From positions 1 through 15,809 of the forward strand of contig CAMWPK010000016.1 in NCBI GenBank assembly GCA_947176115.1: a DNA stretch of 15,809 bases, given 5' to 3'. The translations under genes and the position numbers were made by a program. The notes beneath the pieces were generated by a model. It was given only the letters and a program-made list of their open reading frames with translations, ran no database searches and was not told the DNA's origin. This DNA comes from an uncultured Clostridia bacterium (GTDB taxonomy: Bacteria > Bacillota > Clostridia > Christensenellales > UBA3700). This document shows positions 8,282 through 14,446 of the stretch, one piece after another (position 1 is the first letter of the stretch; every line of letters starts with the position of its first letter).

Positions 8282-9718
8282 ATGAAGATAAATTTTAGTT
8301 GCAACGCGCAAGACTTTGACAATGATTATAAAGATATTTTGCGAGCATTTTTTCCGCATATTATTCTTGATGACAATGGAGAGCTATTGTCGCTAGAATT
8401 GCAAGAAATAGAAGAAAATATCTTTGATTGTTTGATAAAGTGCAATAATTCAAAAGTCTTTAGAAGATTTTCTTTTGATAATTTTTTTCTTGTAGATAAA
8501 GATAGTCAATATTATGAGATAAAGCGCAATGCGCAAATCAAGCGCCACAGCAAAGTGGCGTTGTATGAATTCTTAACAGATTTGACCTCTCAAACTCTGC
8601 CGTACGGTTCTTTGACGGGAATACGCCCCACAAAGCTCTATCACGAAACGCTAAGTAAAGGTGTTGACGCTGACGATTACTTTTTGAATAAGTTAAAAGT
8701 ATCTCAAGGCAAAGTAGACTTGATTAGGAATATCTGCGATAACCAAGCGGATTCTTACTTTGTTAAAGCAAATGAAGTAGACGTATTTGTCAATATACCC
8801 ATATGCGTATCTAGGTGTAGTTACTGCTCGTTTATTTCGGCGGAGCTTAAGAGAATAAAGCAATTTGTCACTCCGTATTGCGATATACTTATTGACGAGT
8901 TGAGATGTACTAAGAAAATTATAGACAAAATGGGATTAAAGGTATCGTCTGTATATATAGGAGGAGGCACTCCTACGTCGCTTGACGATATTAATTTTGA
9001 GAGAATTATCAGAGAAAGTAAATTTGATTGTAATGAATATACAGTTGAAGCGGGTAGACCCGATACGATAACTAAATCTAAGTTAGATATAATGAGTAAG
9101 TACGGAGTTACGAGAATTTCAGTAAATCCGCAGACTTTCAATCAAAAGACTTTGGACGCTATAGGCAGAAGTCATACGATAGACGAGATTTACGCCGTCT
9201 ATAAAATGGCAAGAGAGTATGACTTTGATATAAATATGGATTTGATTGCGATGCTACCGAATGAGAATTTTGAGGATTTCCGACACTCCGTCGATTGCGC
9301 GATTGCTCTCGATCCTGAGAATATAACCGTACATACGCTTGCTTTGAAAAAGGGATCTGCGCTTAAAGTAGGCGGATATGACAATTCTTCTTTTGATTTA
9401 GCAAATTCTATGGTCGATTATGCTAGGTCTGCCGTTGAAAAGAGCGGATATCTACCTTATTATATGTATAAGCAAAAGTATATGAGCGGTAATCTTGAGA
9501 ACGTCGGTTACTGCAAAAATAATAAGGCGTGTATCTATAATATTCACATTATGGAAGAAGTATCAAGTATCATAGCCAACGGCGCAGGCGGAATATCCAA
9601 GCGCATATTCGACGGCGATAGATTAGAGCGACTGGCAAATCCAAAAGGCTTAGACGTATATTTGCAAAGACGGGATAAGATGATAGAGGATAAAATGCAA
9701 TTTTTCTCAACAAAATAA
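8282..9718 (+). CDS. hemZ: HemZ-type radical SAM protein (coproporphyrinogen dehydrogenase family)
   Basis: HemZ proteins are radical SAM enzymes related to HemN, annotated as oxygen-independent coproporphyrinogen III dehydrogenase. The 478-residue product has an N-terminal region with LTGIRPTK (111-118). The radical SAM core has the iron-sulfur cysteines C175, C179 and C182 in the CxxxCxxC arrangement, the SAM-binding GGGTP (227-231) and EAGRPDT (256-262), which is diagnostic of the HemZ branch. It is the last gene of the rel-dtd-MBL run, seven bases after the previous stop, with AGGG (8273-8277 region) as a weak ribosome site. No other heme genes are in the window. Many clostridia carry hemZ without a full heme pathway, so the true reaction is uncertain although the family is clear. 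I see no terminator after it. Confidence 0.92.
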   Translation: MKINFSCNAQDFDNDYKDILRAFFPHIILDDNGELLSLELQEIEENIFDCLIKCNNSKVFRRFSFDNFFLVDKDSQYYEIKRNAQIKRHSKVALYEFLTDLTSQTLPYGSLTGIRPTKLYHETLSKGVDADDYFLNKLKVSQGKVDLIRNICDNQADSYFVKANEVDVFVNIPICVSRCSYCSFISAELKRIKQFVTPYCDILIDELRCTKKIIDKMGLKVSSVYIGGGTPTSLDDINFERIIRESKFDCNEYTVEAGRPDTITKSKLDIMSKYGVTRISVNPQTFNQKTLDAIGRSHTIDEIYAVYKMAREYDFDINMDLIAMLPNENFEDFRHSVDCAIALDPENITVHTLALKKGSALKVGGYDNSSFDLANSMVDYARSAVEKSGYLPYYMYKQKYMSGNLENVGYCKNNKACIYNIHIMEEVSSIIANGAGGISKRIFDGDRLERLANPKGLDVYLQRRDKMIEDKMQFFSTK

Positions 9719-9737
9719 AGAAAATAACGAAAAATTA

Positions 9738-9765
9738 TTGACAAACTGATTAAACTGTTTATAAT
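9738..9765 (+). promoter_or_regulatory. strong sigma-A promoter of the non-coding RNA
   Basis: TTGACA (9738-9743) and TATAAT (9760-9765) are both perfect, with a 16-base spacer. It starts 19 bases after the hemZ stop and no reading frame with a ribosome site follows, so it most likely drives the RNA gene at about 9772. Confidence 0.85.
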
Positions 9766-9771
9766 ATTAAG

Positions 9772-10012
9772 AGAAGGCGAAGTGTTGTATTTGGAAGTAT
9801 TTACTTCGCAAGTATGGTTAAGCCTTTGGTGAGAATGACACCGGCGAGAAATCCCACAATCCGCAATGGAGCCGTACTAGGGGCGGTAAAGTTGTTAGGC
9901 AACAGAAAAACCTAAGTTAGTCAGTTAAAGTACTGGCGAGTTGAACGGACAACTTAAATAATCATTCAAACTTAATAATTATGACCGTTATCGATTTGGT
10001 AGCGGTTATTTT
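9772..10012 (+). ncRNA. stand-alone structured RNA gene, unidentified (raiA-type RNA is a candidate)
   Basis: About 240 bases lie between a perfect promoter and a hairpin terminator, with no ribosome site or credible reading frame. The sequence is richer in G and C than the AT-rich DNA around it and folds readily. Helices I can pair by eye: GCGAAGT 9777-9783 with ACTTCGC 9803-9809; GGTG 9828-9831 with CACC 9839-9842; CCGC 9861-9864 with GCGG 9883-9886; a long-range helix AAGTTGT 9889-9895 with ACAACTT 9949-9955; TTAGG 9895-9899 with CCTAA 9911-9915; CAGT 9922-9925 with ACTG 9932-9935. Hallmarks of RNase P RNA, tmRNA, SRP RNA, T-box, cobalamin, lysine and SAM elements are absent. Size, independence and clostridial host fit the raiA RNA class, but I do not recall its consensus well enough to confirm this. 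Confidence 0.72.
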
Positions 10013-10013
10013 A
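9981..10013 (+). terminator. terminator of the non-coding RNA
   Basis: ATGACCGTTATC (9981-9992) pairs along 12 positions, including GU pairs, with GGTAGCGGTTAT (9998-10009) across a 5-base loop. A short T run TTT follows at 10010-10012. The run is short but the stem is long, and the next promoter lies downstream. Confidence 0.75.
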
Positions 10014-10061
10014 TAAGAAAAGAATTATAGAAATATTATTTTATTTAGTATATAAAATCGC

Positions 10062-10090
10062 TTGCTAAATATTTTTCGTTGTGATAGAAT
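10062..10090 (+). promoter_or_regulatory. probable promoter of rpsO
   Basis: TTGCTA (10062-10067) and TAGAAT (10085-10090) have a 17-base spacer, with TG at 10082-10083 giving an extended -10. Transcription would start near 10097, about 90 bases before rpsO. The 50 bases before this promoter (10013-10061) are AT-rich and show nothing else. Confidence 0.65.
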
Positions 10091-10096
10091 AAATTT

Positions 10097-10185
10097 ACGT
10101 GATTAACGTGGCTAGGTTTTGCAACGACTCCGATGTACTACTTGGCTATCGCTAAATTATTATTCCACAGAAAGGAGGCAAAAAA
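10097..10185 (+). promoter_or_regulatory. folded 5' leader of rpsO, possible S15 autoregulatory site
   Basis: The leader contains GTGGCTAGGT (10108-10117), which pairs over ten positions with ACTTGGCTAT (10140-10149), about four of the pairs being GU wobbles. An alternative pairing joins GTGG 10108-10111 to CCAC 10165-10168, just before the ribosome site AAAGGAGG (10171-10178). Ribosomal protein S15 represses its own mRNA in several bacteria by binding helices with GU/GC pairs, including in Geobacillus. That this leader does so is inference. Confidence 0.45.
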
Positions 10186-10464
10186 ATGGAAGTAATCAAC
10201 GTAAAGGAAATGACCAAGCAAGAAGTTATCAATGCTTTTGCAAAGCACGAAGGGGACACAGGTTCTCCGGAAGTTCAAATTGCGCTTTTGACGCAAAGAA
10301 TTCTTCAACTCAACGATCACTTTGCAGAGCACAAGAATGACTTCCACTCAAGAAGAGGTCTTTTGCAGATGGTAGGTAAGAGAAGAAGCATGTTGAAGTA
10401 TCTCAAGGATACCGACATCGAGCGTTACCGTGAATTGATTGCAAAACTTGGCATCAGAAAGTAA
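10186..10464 (+). CDS. rpsO: 30S ribosomal protein S15
   Basis: S15 is a primary 16S rRNA-binding protein of the small subunit platform and also contacts the 50S subunit. The 92-residue product contains the S15 signatures HEGDTGSPEVQIALLTQRI (near 21-40) and HSRRGLLQMVGKRR (near 54-67). It is three residues longer at the N-terminus than the usual 89. The ATG is fixed by a strong AAAGGAGG seven bases upstream; the internal Met at residue 9 has no such site. A promoter and structured leader precede it and a terminator follows, so it can be expressed apart from pnp. The rpsO-pnp order is widely conserved in bacteria. Confidence 0.98.
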   Translation: MEVINVKEMTKQEVINAFAKHEGDTGSPEVQIALLTQRILQLNDHFAEHKNDFHSRRGLLQMVGKRRSMLKYLKDTDIERYRELIAKLGIRK

Positions 10465-10471
10465 AAAAATT

Positions 10472-10500
10472 GGGGCTGTCGTTTGACACCCCGTTTTTTT
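10472..10500 (+). terminator. rho-independent terminator after rpsO
   Basis: GGGG then TGTC (10472-10480, one bulged C) pairs with GACACCCC (10485-10492) around the loop GTTT, followed by a run of seven T. It lies between rpsO and pnp. Since I see no convincing promoter before pnp, partial read-through probably supplies pnp transcripts. Confidence 0.88.
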
Positions 10501-10552
10501 AAGCGCGAAGTACTAAATTCGATTAAATTACTAATTATTGGAGGTTAGTTTG

Positions 10553-12637
10553 ATGATAAATAGAAAGATTTTTACAACCACTATCGGCGGTAGAGAAGTC
10601 AGCGTTGAGACAGGCGCTTATTGCGGTCTTAGCAACGGCAGTTGTATCGTAAGATGTGGCGAAACAGCCGTTATGGTCAACGTAACAATGGCAAAAACTC
10701 CCAGGGACGGAATTGATTTCTTCCCACTTGGAGTAGATTATGAAGAAAAGATGTATTCCGTAGGTAAGATACCGGGCGGTTTCAAAAAACGCGAGGGCAG
10801 AGCAAGCGATAAGGCTATCTTGACGTCAAGACTTATAGACAGACCTCTTCGTCCGTTGTTCCCAAAGGGCTTTTTCAACGACGTTGCAGTAGTCGCTACG
10901 GCTCTATCCGTAGATCCCGATCTTCCGCCGGAAGTATACGCTATGATAGGTAGCTCTGTAGCTTTGAGTATTTCTGATATTCCTTTTGCAGGACCTACAG
11001 GTTCTGTTATAGTCGGATACGTAGACGGACAGTATGTTATAAATCCTAATACAGAGCAAAGAGAGAAATCTAAGCTTCACTTGTCTTTGAGCGGAACAAA
11101 AGAGGCTATCTTGATGGTTGAGGCAGGCGCTAACGAGCTTACCGAAGAAGAAATGATTGGAGCAATTTTGTTCGGTCACGAAGAAATCAAGAAGATTGTA
11201 GCATTCATTGAGGATATTCAGAAGCAAATCGGCAAGGAGAAGATTGTTCCTAATCTTTATCATCCGGCTTCAGAAATCGAAGATGCTGTCAAGGCTTACG
11301 CTGATAAAAAAATGGACGCTGTACTTGACAACTTCAACAGACAAGACAGAGATAAGGCAGAAGACGCTCTTGACGAGGACGTATTCGCGCACTTTGCAGA
11401 GCAATTCCCTGACGGAAAGAAAGATATTGGCGAAACCTTGTACGCTATGAAGAAAGCTAAGGTTAGAGCAAAGATTTTGGACAAGGGTATTAGACCTGAC
11501 GGAAGAAGTCTTGAAGAAATCAGACCAATTTGGTGCGAACACGGCGTATTGCCAAGAGTCCACGGAAGTGGCGTATTCACCAGAGGTCAAACGCAAGTTA
11601 TGACGATTTGTACCCTCGGTAGTCTATCTGAAGTTCAAAAGTTAGAGGGTCTTGACGACGAAGTATGCAAGAGATATATCCATCACTACAATATGCCACC
11701 GTACAGCACGGGCGAAGCAAAGCCGTTAAAGAGCCCTGGTAGAAGAGAAATCGGACACGGAGCTTTGGCAGAGAGAGCTTTGGAGCCAATGCTTCCGTCG
11801 GTTGAGGCATTCCCATATGCAATTCGTACGGTAAGCGAAGTTATTTCTTCCAACGGTTCTACCTCACAGGCTTCTGTCTGCGGTTCGACTTTGGCTCTTA
11901 TGGACGCAGGCGTTCCAATCAAGAAACCGGTTGCGGGCGTCGCAATGGGACTTATCAGCAATGAGGACAAGTCTAAGATTTCCGTTTTGACAGATATTCA
12001 AGGACTTGAGGACTTCTTCGGCGATATGGACTTCAAGGTAGCAGGTACAGTAGACGGTATCACGGCTATTCAAATGGATATTAAGATTAAGGGTATCAAC
12101 GAAGAGATATTGCGTAAGGCTTTGGCTCAAGCTAAAAAGGGCAGACTTTTCATTCTTGACAAGATGCTTGAAGTTTTGCCTGCTCCAAAAGCGTCGCTCT
12201 CTAAGTACGCTCCAAAGATTGTATCTTTCAGCATTGATCCTAACAAGATTAAGGACGTTATTGGCAGTGGCGGTAAGGTAATCAATAAGATTATCGACGA
12301 AACAGGCGTTAAGATTGATATCGACGATTTCGGCAACGTGCTTGTATCCGGCATTAATGAGGATATGAATGCTAAGGCAAAGAAAACTATCGAACTTATT
12401 GCCAACGATCCTGAAATCGACGAAGAATTCGAGGGCAGAGTCGTTAGAATAATGAACTTCGGAGCATTCGTTGAAATCGCTCCCGGTAAGGACGCTATGA
12501 TTCACATCTCCAAACTCAAGAAAGAGAGAGTAGAGAAAGTTGAGGACGTGGTCAATATCGGTGATAAGGTAAGAGTAAAAGTTATTGACATCAACGACAA
12601 GGGCGTTGCGTTAAGACTTTTGGAAGTGATCAAGTAA
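10553..12637 (+). CDS. pnp: polyribonucleotide nucleotidyltransferase (PNPase)
   Basis: PNPase degrades RNA 3' to 5' by phosphorolysis and can add tails in reverse; it acts as a trimer in RNA turnover. The 694-residue product has two RNase PH domains (about 10-145 and 320-535) joined by a helical domain. It shows GRASDKAILTSRLIDRPLRP (82-101), the phosphate-binding loop SNGSTSQAS, and the catalytic aspartates D487 and D493. A KH domain with GSGGK (571-575) and an S1 domain (about 625-692) complete it. I chose ATG 10553, eight bases after GGAGG (10540-10544). An in-frame TTG at 10538 would overlap that ribosome site. The gene lies downstream of rpsO and ends in its own terminator. No unusual active-site change was seen. 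Confidence 0.98.
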   Translation: MINRKIFTTTIGGREVSVETGAYCGLSNGSCIVRCGETAVMVNVTMAKTPRDGIDFFPLGVDYEEKMYSVGKIPGGFKKREGRASDKAILTSRLIDRPLRPLFPKGFFNDVAVVATALSVDPDLPPEVYAMIGSSVALSISDIPFAGPTGSVIVGYVDGQYVINPNTEQREKSKLHLSLSGTKEAILMVEAGANELTEEEMIGAILFGHEEIKKIVAFIEDIQKQIGKEKIVPNLYHPASEIEDAVKAYADKKMDAVLDNFNRQDRDKAEDALDEDVFAHFAEQFPDGKKDIGETLYAMKKAKVRAKILDKGIRPDGRSLEEIRPIWCEHGVLPRVHGSGVFTRGQTQVMTICTLGSLSEVQKLEGLDDEVCKRYIHHYNMPPYSTGEAKPLKSPGRREIGHGALAERALEPMLPSVEAFPYAIRTVSEVISSNGSTSQASVCGSTLALMDAGVPIKKPVAGVAMGLISNEDKSKISVLTDIQGLEDFFGDMDFKVAGTVDGITAIQMDIKIKGINEEILRKALAQAKKGRLFILDKMLEVLPAPKASLSKYAPKIVSFSIDPNKIKDVIGSGGKVINKIIDETGVKIDIDDFGNVLVSGINEDMNAKAKKTIELIANDPEIDEEFEGRVVRIMNFGAFVEIAPGKDAMIHISKLKKERVEKVEDVVNIGDKVRVKVIDINDKGVALRLLEVIK

Positions 12638-12656
12638 AATCGTATTTGACAAAGTG

Positions 12657-12685
12657 AGGAGCAGTCGCAAGATTGCTCCTTTTTT
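12657..12685 (+). terminator. rho-independent terminator after pnp
   Basis: AGGAGCAGTC (12657-12666) and GATTGCTCCT (12671-12680) form a 10-bp stem, one pair GU, capped by a GCAA tetraloop of the GNRA type. It is followed by a T run, so this is a strong intrinsic terminator. Confidence 0.93.
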
Positions 12686-12695
12686 GTTGTTAGCA

Positions 12696-12724
12696 TTGAC
12701 AACTTAGTACGGTTTTAATATAAT
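12696..12724 (+). promoter_or_regulatory. consensus sigma-A promoter of the LRR gene
   Basis: TTGACA (12696-12701) and TATAAT (12719-12724) have an exact 17-base spacer, a full consensus match. Start near 12731 leaves a leader of about 18 bases before the start codon at 12749. Confidence 0.87.
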
Positions 12725-12748
12725 GAGGGTATATTAAAAGAGGTATAT

Positions 12749-13534
12749 ATGCAAGAAAACGAATATATTGAAAACAAGCTCTTGTCTGTAGACGACGACT
12801 ATTGGTTTATTGACGAGGGCGAATTATGGACGTGTAAGATAGAGGACGCTAAAAGAGTAGCGGTTCCTGACGGCGTCATAAAGATTGAAGAATACGCTTT
12901 TCCTGATCAATTTTTTCTTCAAGAAATTTTTCTTCCAAAGTCCGTAAGACAAATAGATAAGGGCGCGTTTAGCGGTTGCGATAAGTTAAATAGCATTATT
13001 ATAGAAAATGAAGAAATCTACTTGGAGCAAGGCTGTCTAAAGGATATAGATAATCTGAAACGTGTGTATATAGGCGGACAGAGAATTTCAGTAATTGTAA
13101 CTCAAGGCAAATTAGCGGGGCATGCATCTGCCAAAGTAAATTGTTTAGAGAGGTATCTTGGGAAAGACGAAGAGTATTGCGTTGACGGCGATGTTGCAAT
13201 AATAGGCGAAACGGCTTTTGTCAATAGCGTTTCGTTGAAAAAAGTAGTGATACCGCAATCGGTATTGGAGATACACGAGAGAGCCTTTGACGGTTGTAAA
13301 TCTTTGCAAGAATTGGAGTTGCCCAATGATTTGGAGATTATAGGAAGGTTTGCATTTGACGGTTGCGTAAATATCAAGGAAATCAAAATTCCTCAATCGG
13401 TATGCAGTCTGGAATATATGGCTTTTTTCGGTTGGAATAGCAATCAAAGGATATACGTTCCAAGCAAGTGGAAAAAAGCAAAGTTAATGCAATCTTGGCG
13501 TAGAGGGTGCAAAGCGAAAATTATTTATTATTGA
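12749..13534 (+). CDS. small leucine-rich-repeat (BspA/LRR_5-type) protein, function unknown
   Basis: A 261-residue protein built from BspA-type leucine-rich repeats of the pattern IPxSVxxIxxxAFxGCxxLxxI. Clear repeats lie at about 38-60, 61-84, 168-190, 191-213 and 214-236, with a divergent, cysteine-containing middle (about 85-165). It ends with an FFGWNSNQRIYV element (226-237) and a basic tail. LRR_5 repeats usually mediate protein binding, often in secreted or surface proteins. Here the N-terminus is acidic and has no signal peptide, membrane helix or anchor, so the product should be cytoplasmic. The ATG follows AGAGG (12739-12743) by five bases. Flanked by the pnp terminator and its own consensus promoter, it is an independent unit placed between pnp and the ylxY-like gene. 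No partner or function can be read from the sequence. Confidence 0.85.
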   Translation: MQENEYIENKLLSVDDDYWFIDEGELWTCKIEDAKRVAVPDGVIKIEEYAFPDQFFLQEIFLPKSVRQIDKGAFSGCDKLNSIIIENEEIYLEQGCLKDIDNLKRVYIGGQRISVIVTQGKLAGHASAKVNCLERYLGKDEEYCVDGDVAIIGETAFVNSVSLKKVVIPQSVLEIHERAFDGCKSLQELELPNDLEIIGRFAFDGCVNIKEIKIPQSVCSLEYMAFFGWNSNQRIYVPSKWKKAKLMQSWRRGCKAKIIYY

Positions 13535-13540
13535 TATAAT
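13532..13540 (+). promoter_or_regulatory. possible extended -10 element before the ylxY-like gene
   Basis: TGATATAAT at 13532-13540 is an extended -10 match overlapping the LRR gene stop, but there is no -35 box at the right distance. Leader length to the deacetylase start would be about 90 bases. Weak. Confidence 0.25.
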
Positions 13541-13634
13541 ACAAAATCTAGTTAAATATTTATAAATCATTCTGTTGGCATAGATAAATATTCATAAACG
13601 CTTGTCTTCAAACATACATTTTGTTGAGGTGTGT

Positions 13635-14357
13635 ATGAAGAAAGTATCAAAATTTGCAAGCGCAGTTACCAACGTAATTATTATAACGATGCTGTTGACG
13701 CTCACTTTGGTGAGTTTCACCGGTCAATATTCCTCATTTGTCTTTACTCCAAACAATGACAGACCGTATTATAAGGGTAATACTACGAGAGGTGAAGTGG
13801 CTTTGATGATCAATGTGTATTGGGGTACGGAATATCTTGACGGTATGCTTGAGATTCTCGCAAAGCACAATGCCAAAGCTACGTTTTTTGTCGGCGGTAG
13901 TTGGGCTTCAAAGAATAAGGAATATCTTGATAAGATGATAGAAGGCGGACATGAACTAGGTAATCACGGGTATTTTCATAAGGACCATGCAAAACTTGAC
14001 GCTAAGCAAAATGAAGCGGAAATAACCTCGACCAATACTCTCGTAAAGGGATTGACGGGATATGATATTACTTTATTTGCGCCACCGTCAGGAAGTTATT
14101 CCGATACTACGCTCAAAGTTGCGCATGCGCAGGGCATGAGTGTAATTATGTGGAGTAGAGATACTATAGATTGGCGAGATAAAGACAGTTCTTTGGTGTA
14201 CAGCAGAGCGACAAATAAGATAGGAGCAGGCGATATGATACTTATGCACCCAACCGCGCATACGCTGTCGGCTTTGGGAGACATATTGACGTATTATGAA
14301 CAAAACGCGCTCACTCCCGTAACTGTGTCGCAGATTATATCTCAAGAGATAATATAA
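13635..14357 (+). CDS. ylxY: YlxY-like polysaccharide deacetylase homologue, degenerate active site
   Basis: A 240-residue protein with an N-terminal membrane anchor (about 11-29) and an extracytoplasmic NodB-type deacetylase domain (about 54-230). Motif 1, normally TFDD, reads MINV at 58-61, so the catalytic base and the metal-binding aspartate are both missing. Motif 2 HGYFH keeps H111 and H115; motif 3 is APPSG (149-153); motif 4 DTIDW (176-180) and LMHPT (203-207) are present. The MINVYWG version and the place downstream of pnp and before an M16 peptidase match YlxY, a family known from spore-forming Firmicutes whose role is unclear. Peptidoglycan deacetylation is therefore doubtful. ATG 13635 has GAGG (13626-13629) five bases upstream; an in-frame TTG at 13602 lacks a site and would precede the basic start of the anchor. 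Confidence 0.85.
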   Translation: MKKVSKFASAVTNVIIITMLLTLTLVSFTGQYSSFVFTPNNDRPYYKGNTTRGEVALMINVYWGTEYLDGMLEILAKHNAKATFFVGGSWASKNKEYLDKMIEGGHELGNHGYFHKDHAKLDAKQNEAEITSTNTLVKGLTGYDITLFAPPSGSYSDTTLKVAHAQGMSVIMWSRDTIDWRDKDSSLVYSRATNKIGAGDMILMHPTAHTLSALGDILTYYEQNALTPVTVSQIISQEII

Positions 14358-14388
14358 TTTATAAAATAGCAAAAGTCGGTATTTATGC

Positions 14389-14417
14389 TTTACGATTGAT
14401 AATAATTATATTATAAT
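14389..14417 (+). promoter_or_regulatory. probable promoter of the M16 peptidase gene
   Basis: TTTACG (14389-14394, four of six matches to TTGACA) and a perfect TATAAT (14412-14417) are spaced by 17 bases. The start near 14424 leaves about 23 bases before the start codon. Confidence 0.6.
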
Positions 14418-14446
14418 ATCATTATAAATGACGACAGAGGACGATG

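Noticed and set aside
9772..10012. RNase P RNA, tmRNA, SRP RNA or a T-box/cobalamin/lysine/SAM riboswitch
   Set aside because: The conserved core sequences of these classes (for example GAGGAAAGTCC of RNase P, GGTGGTACCGCG of T-boxes, the GCCACTG box of cobalamin elements) are not present, and the element is terminated before the next gene.
10119..10340. Forward open frame of 73 codons overlapping the start of rpsO
   Set aside because: It is out of frame with rpsO, has no ribosome site of its own, and its translation looks like a shifted S15 reading (Ser/Arg/Cys-rich, no family).
10538..10552. TTG start extending PNPase by five residues
   Set aside because: The TTG overlaps the GGAGG at 10540-10544 that serves ATG 10553 at an ideal distance, and PNPase proteins begin close to the shorter N-terminus.
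11864..12505. Reverse-strand open frame of 213 codons inside pnp
   Set aside because: It lies wholly within the well-conserved pnp gene, has no ribosome site or promoter on that strand, and shows no recognisable domain. The other reverse-strand frames in the window fail for the same reasons.
13586..13620. Possible sporulation sigma-E promoter (ATATT at 13588 and CATACATT at 13613)
   Set aside because: The -10-like CATACATT fits the consensus, but the spacer to the -35-like element is about 20 bases, against the 13-15 usual for sigma-E, so the pair does not hold.
13602..13634. TTG start extending the ylxY-like protein by eleven residues
   Set aside because: No ribosome site precedes it, whereas ATG 13635 has GAGG five bases upstream and begins with the expected basic MKK before the membrane anchor.
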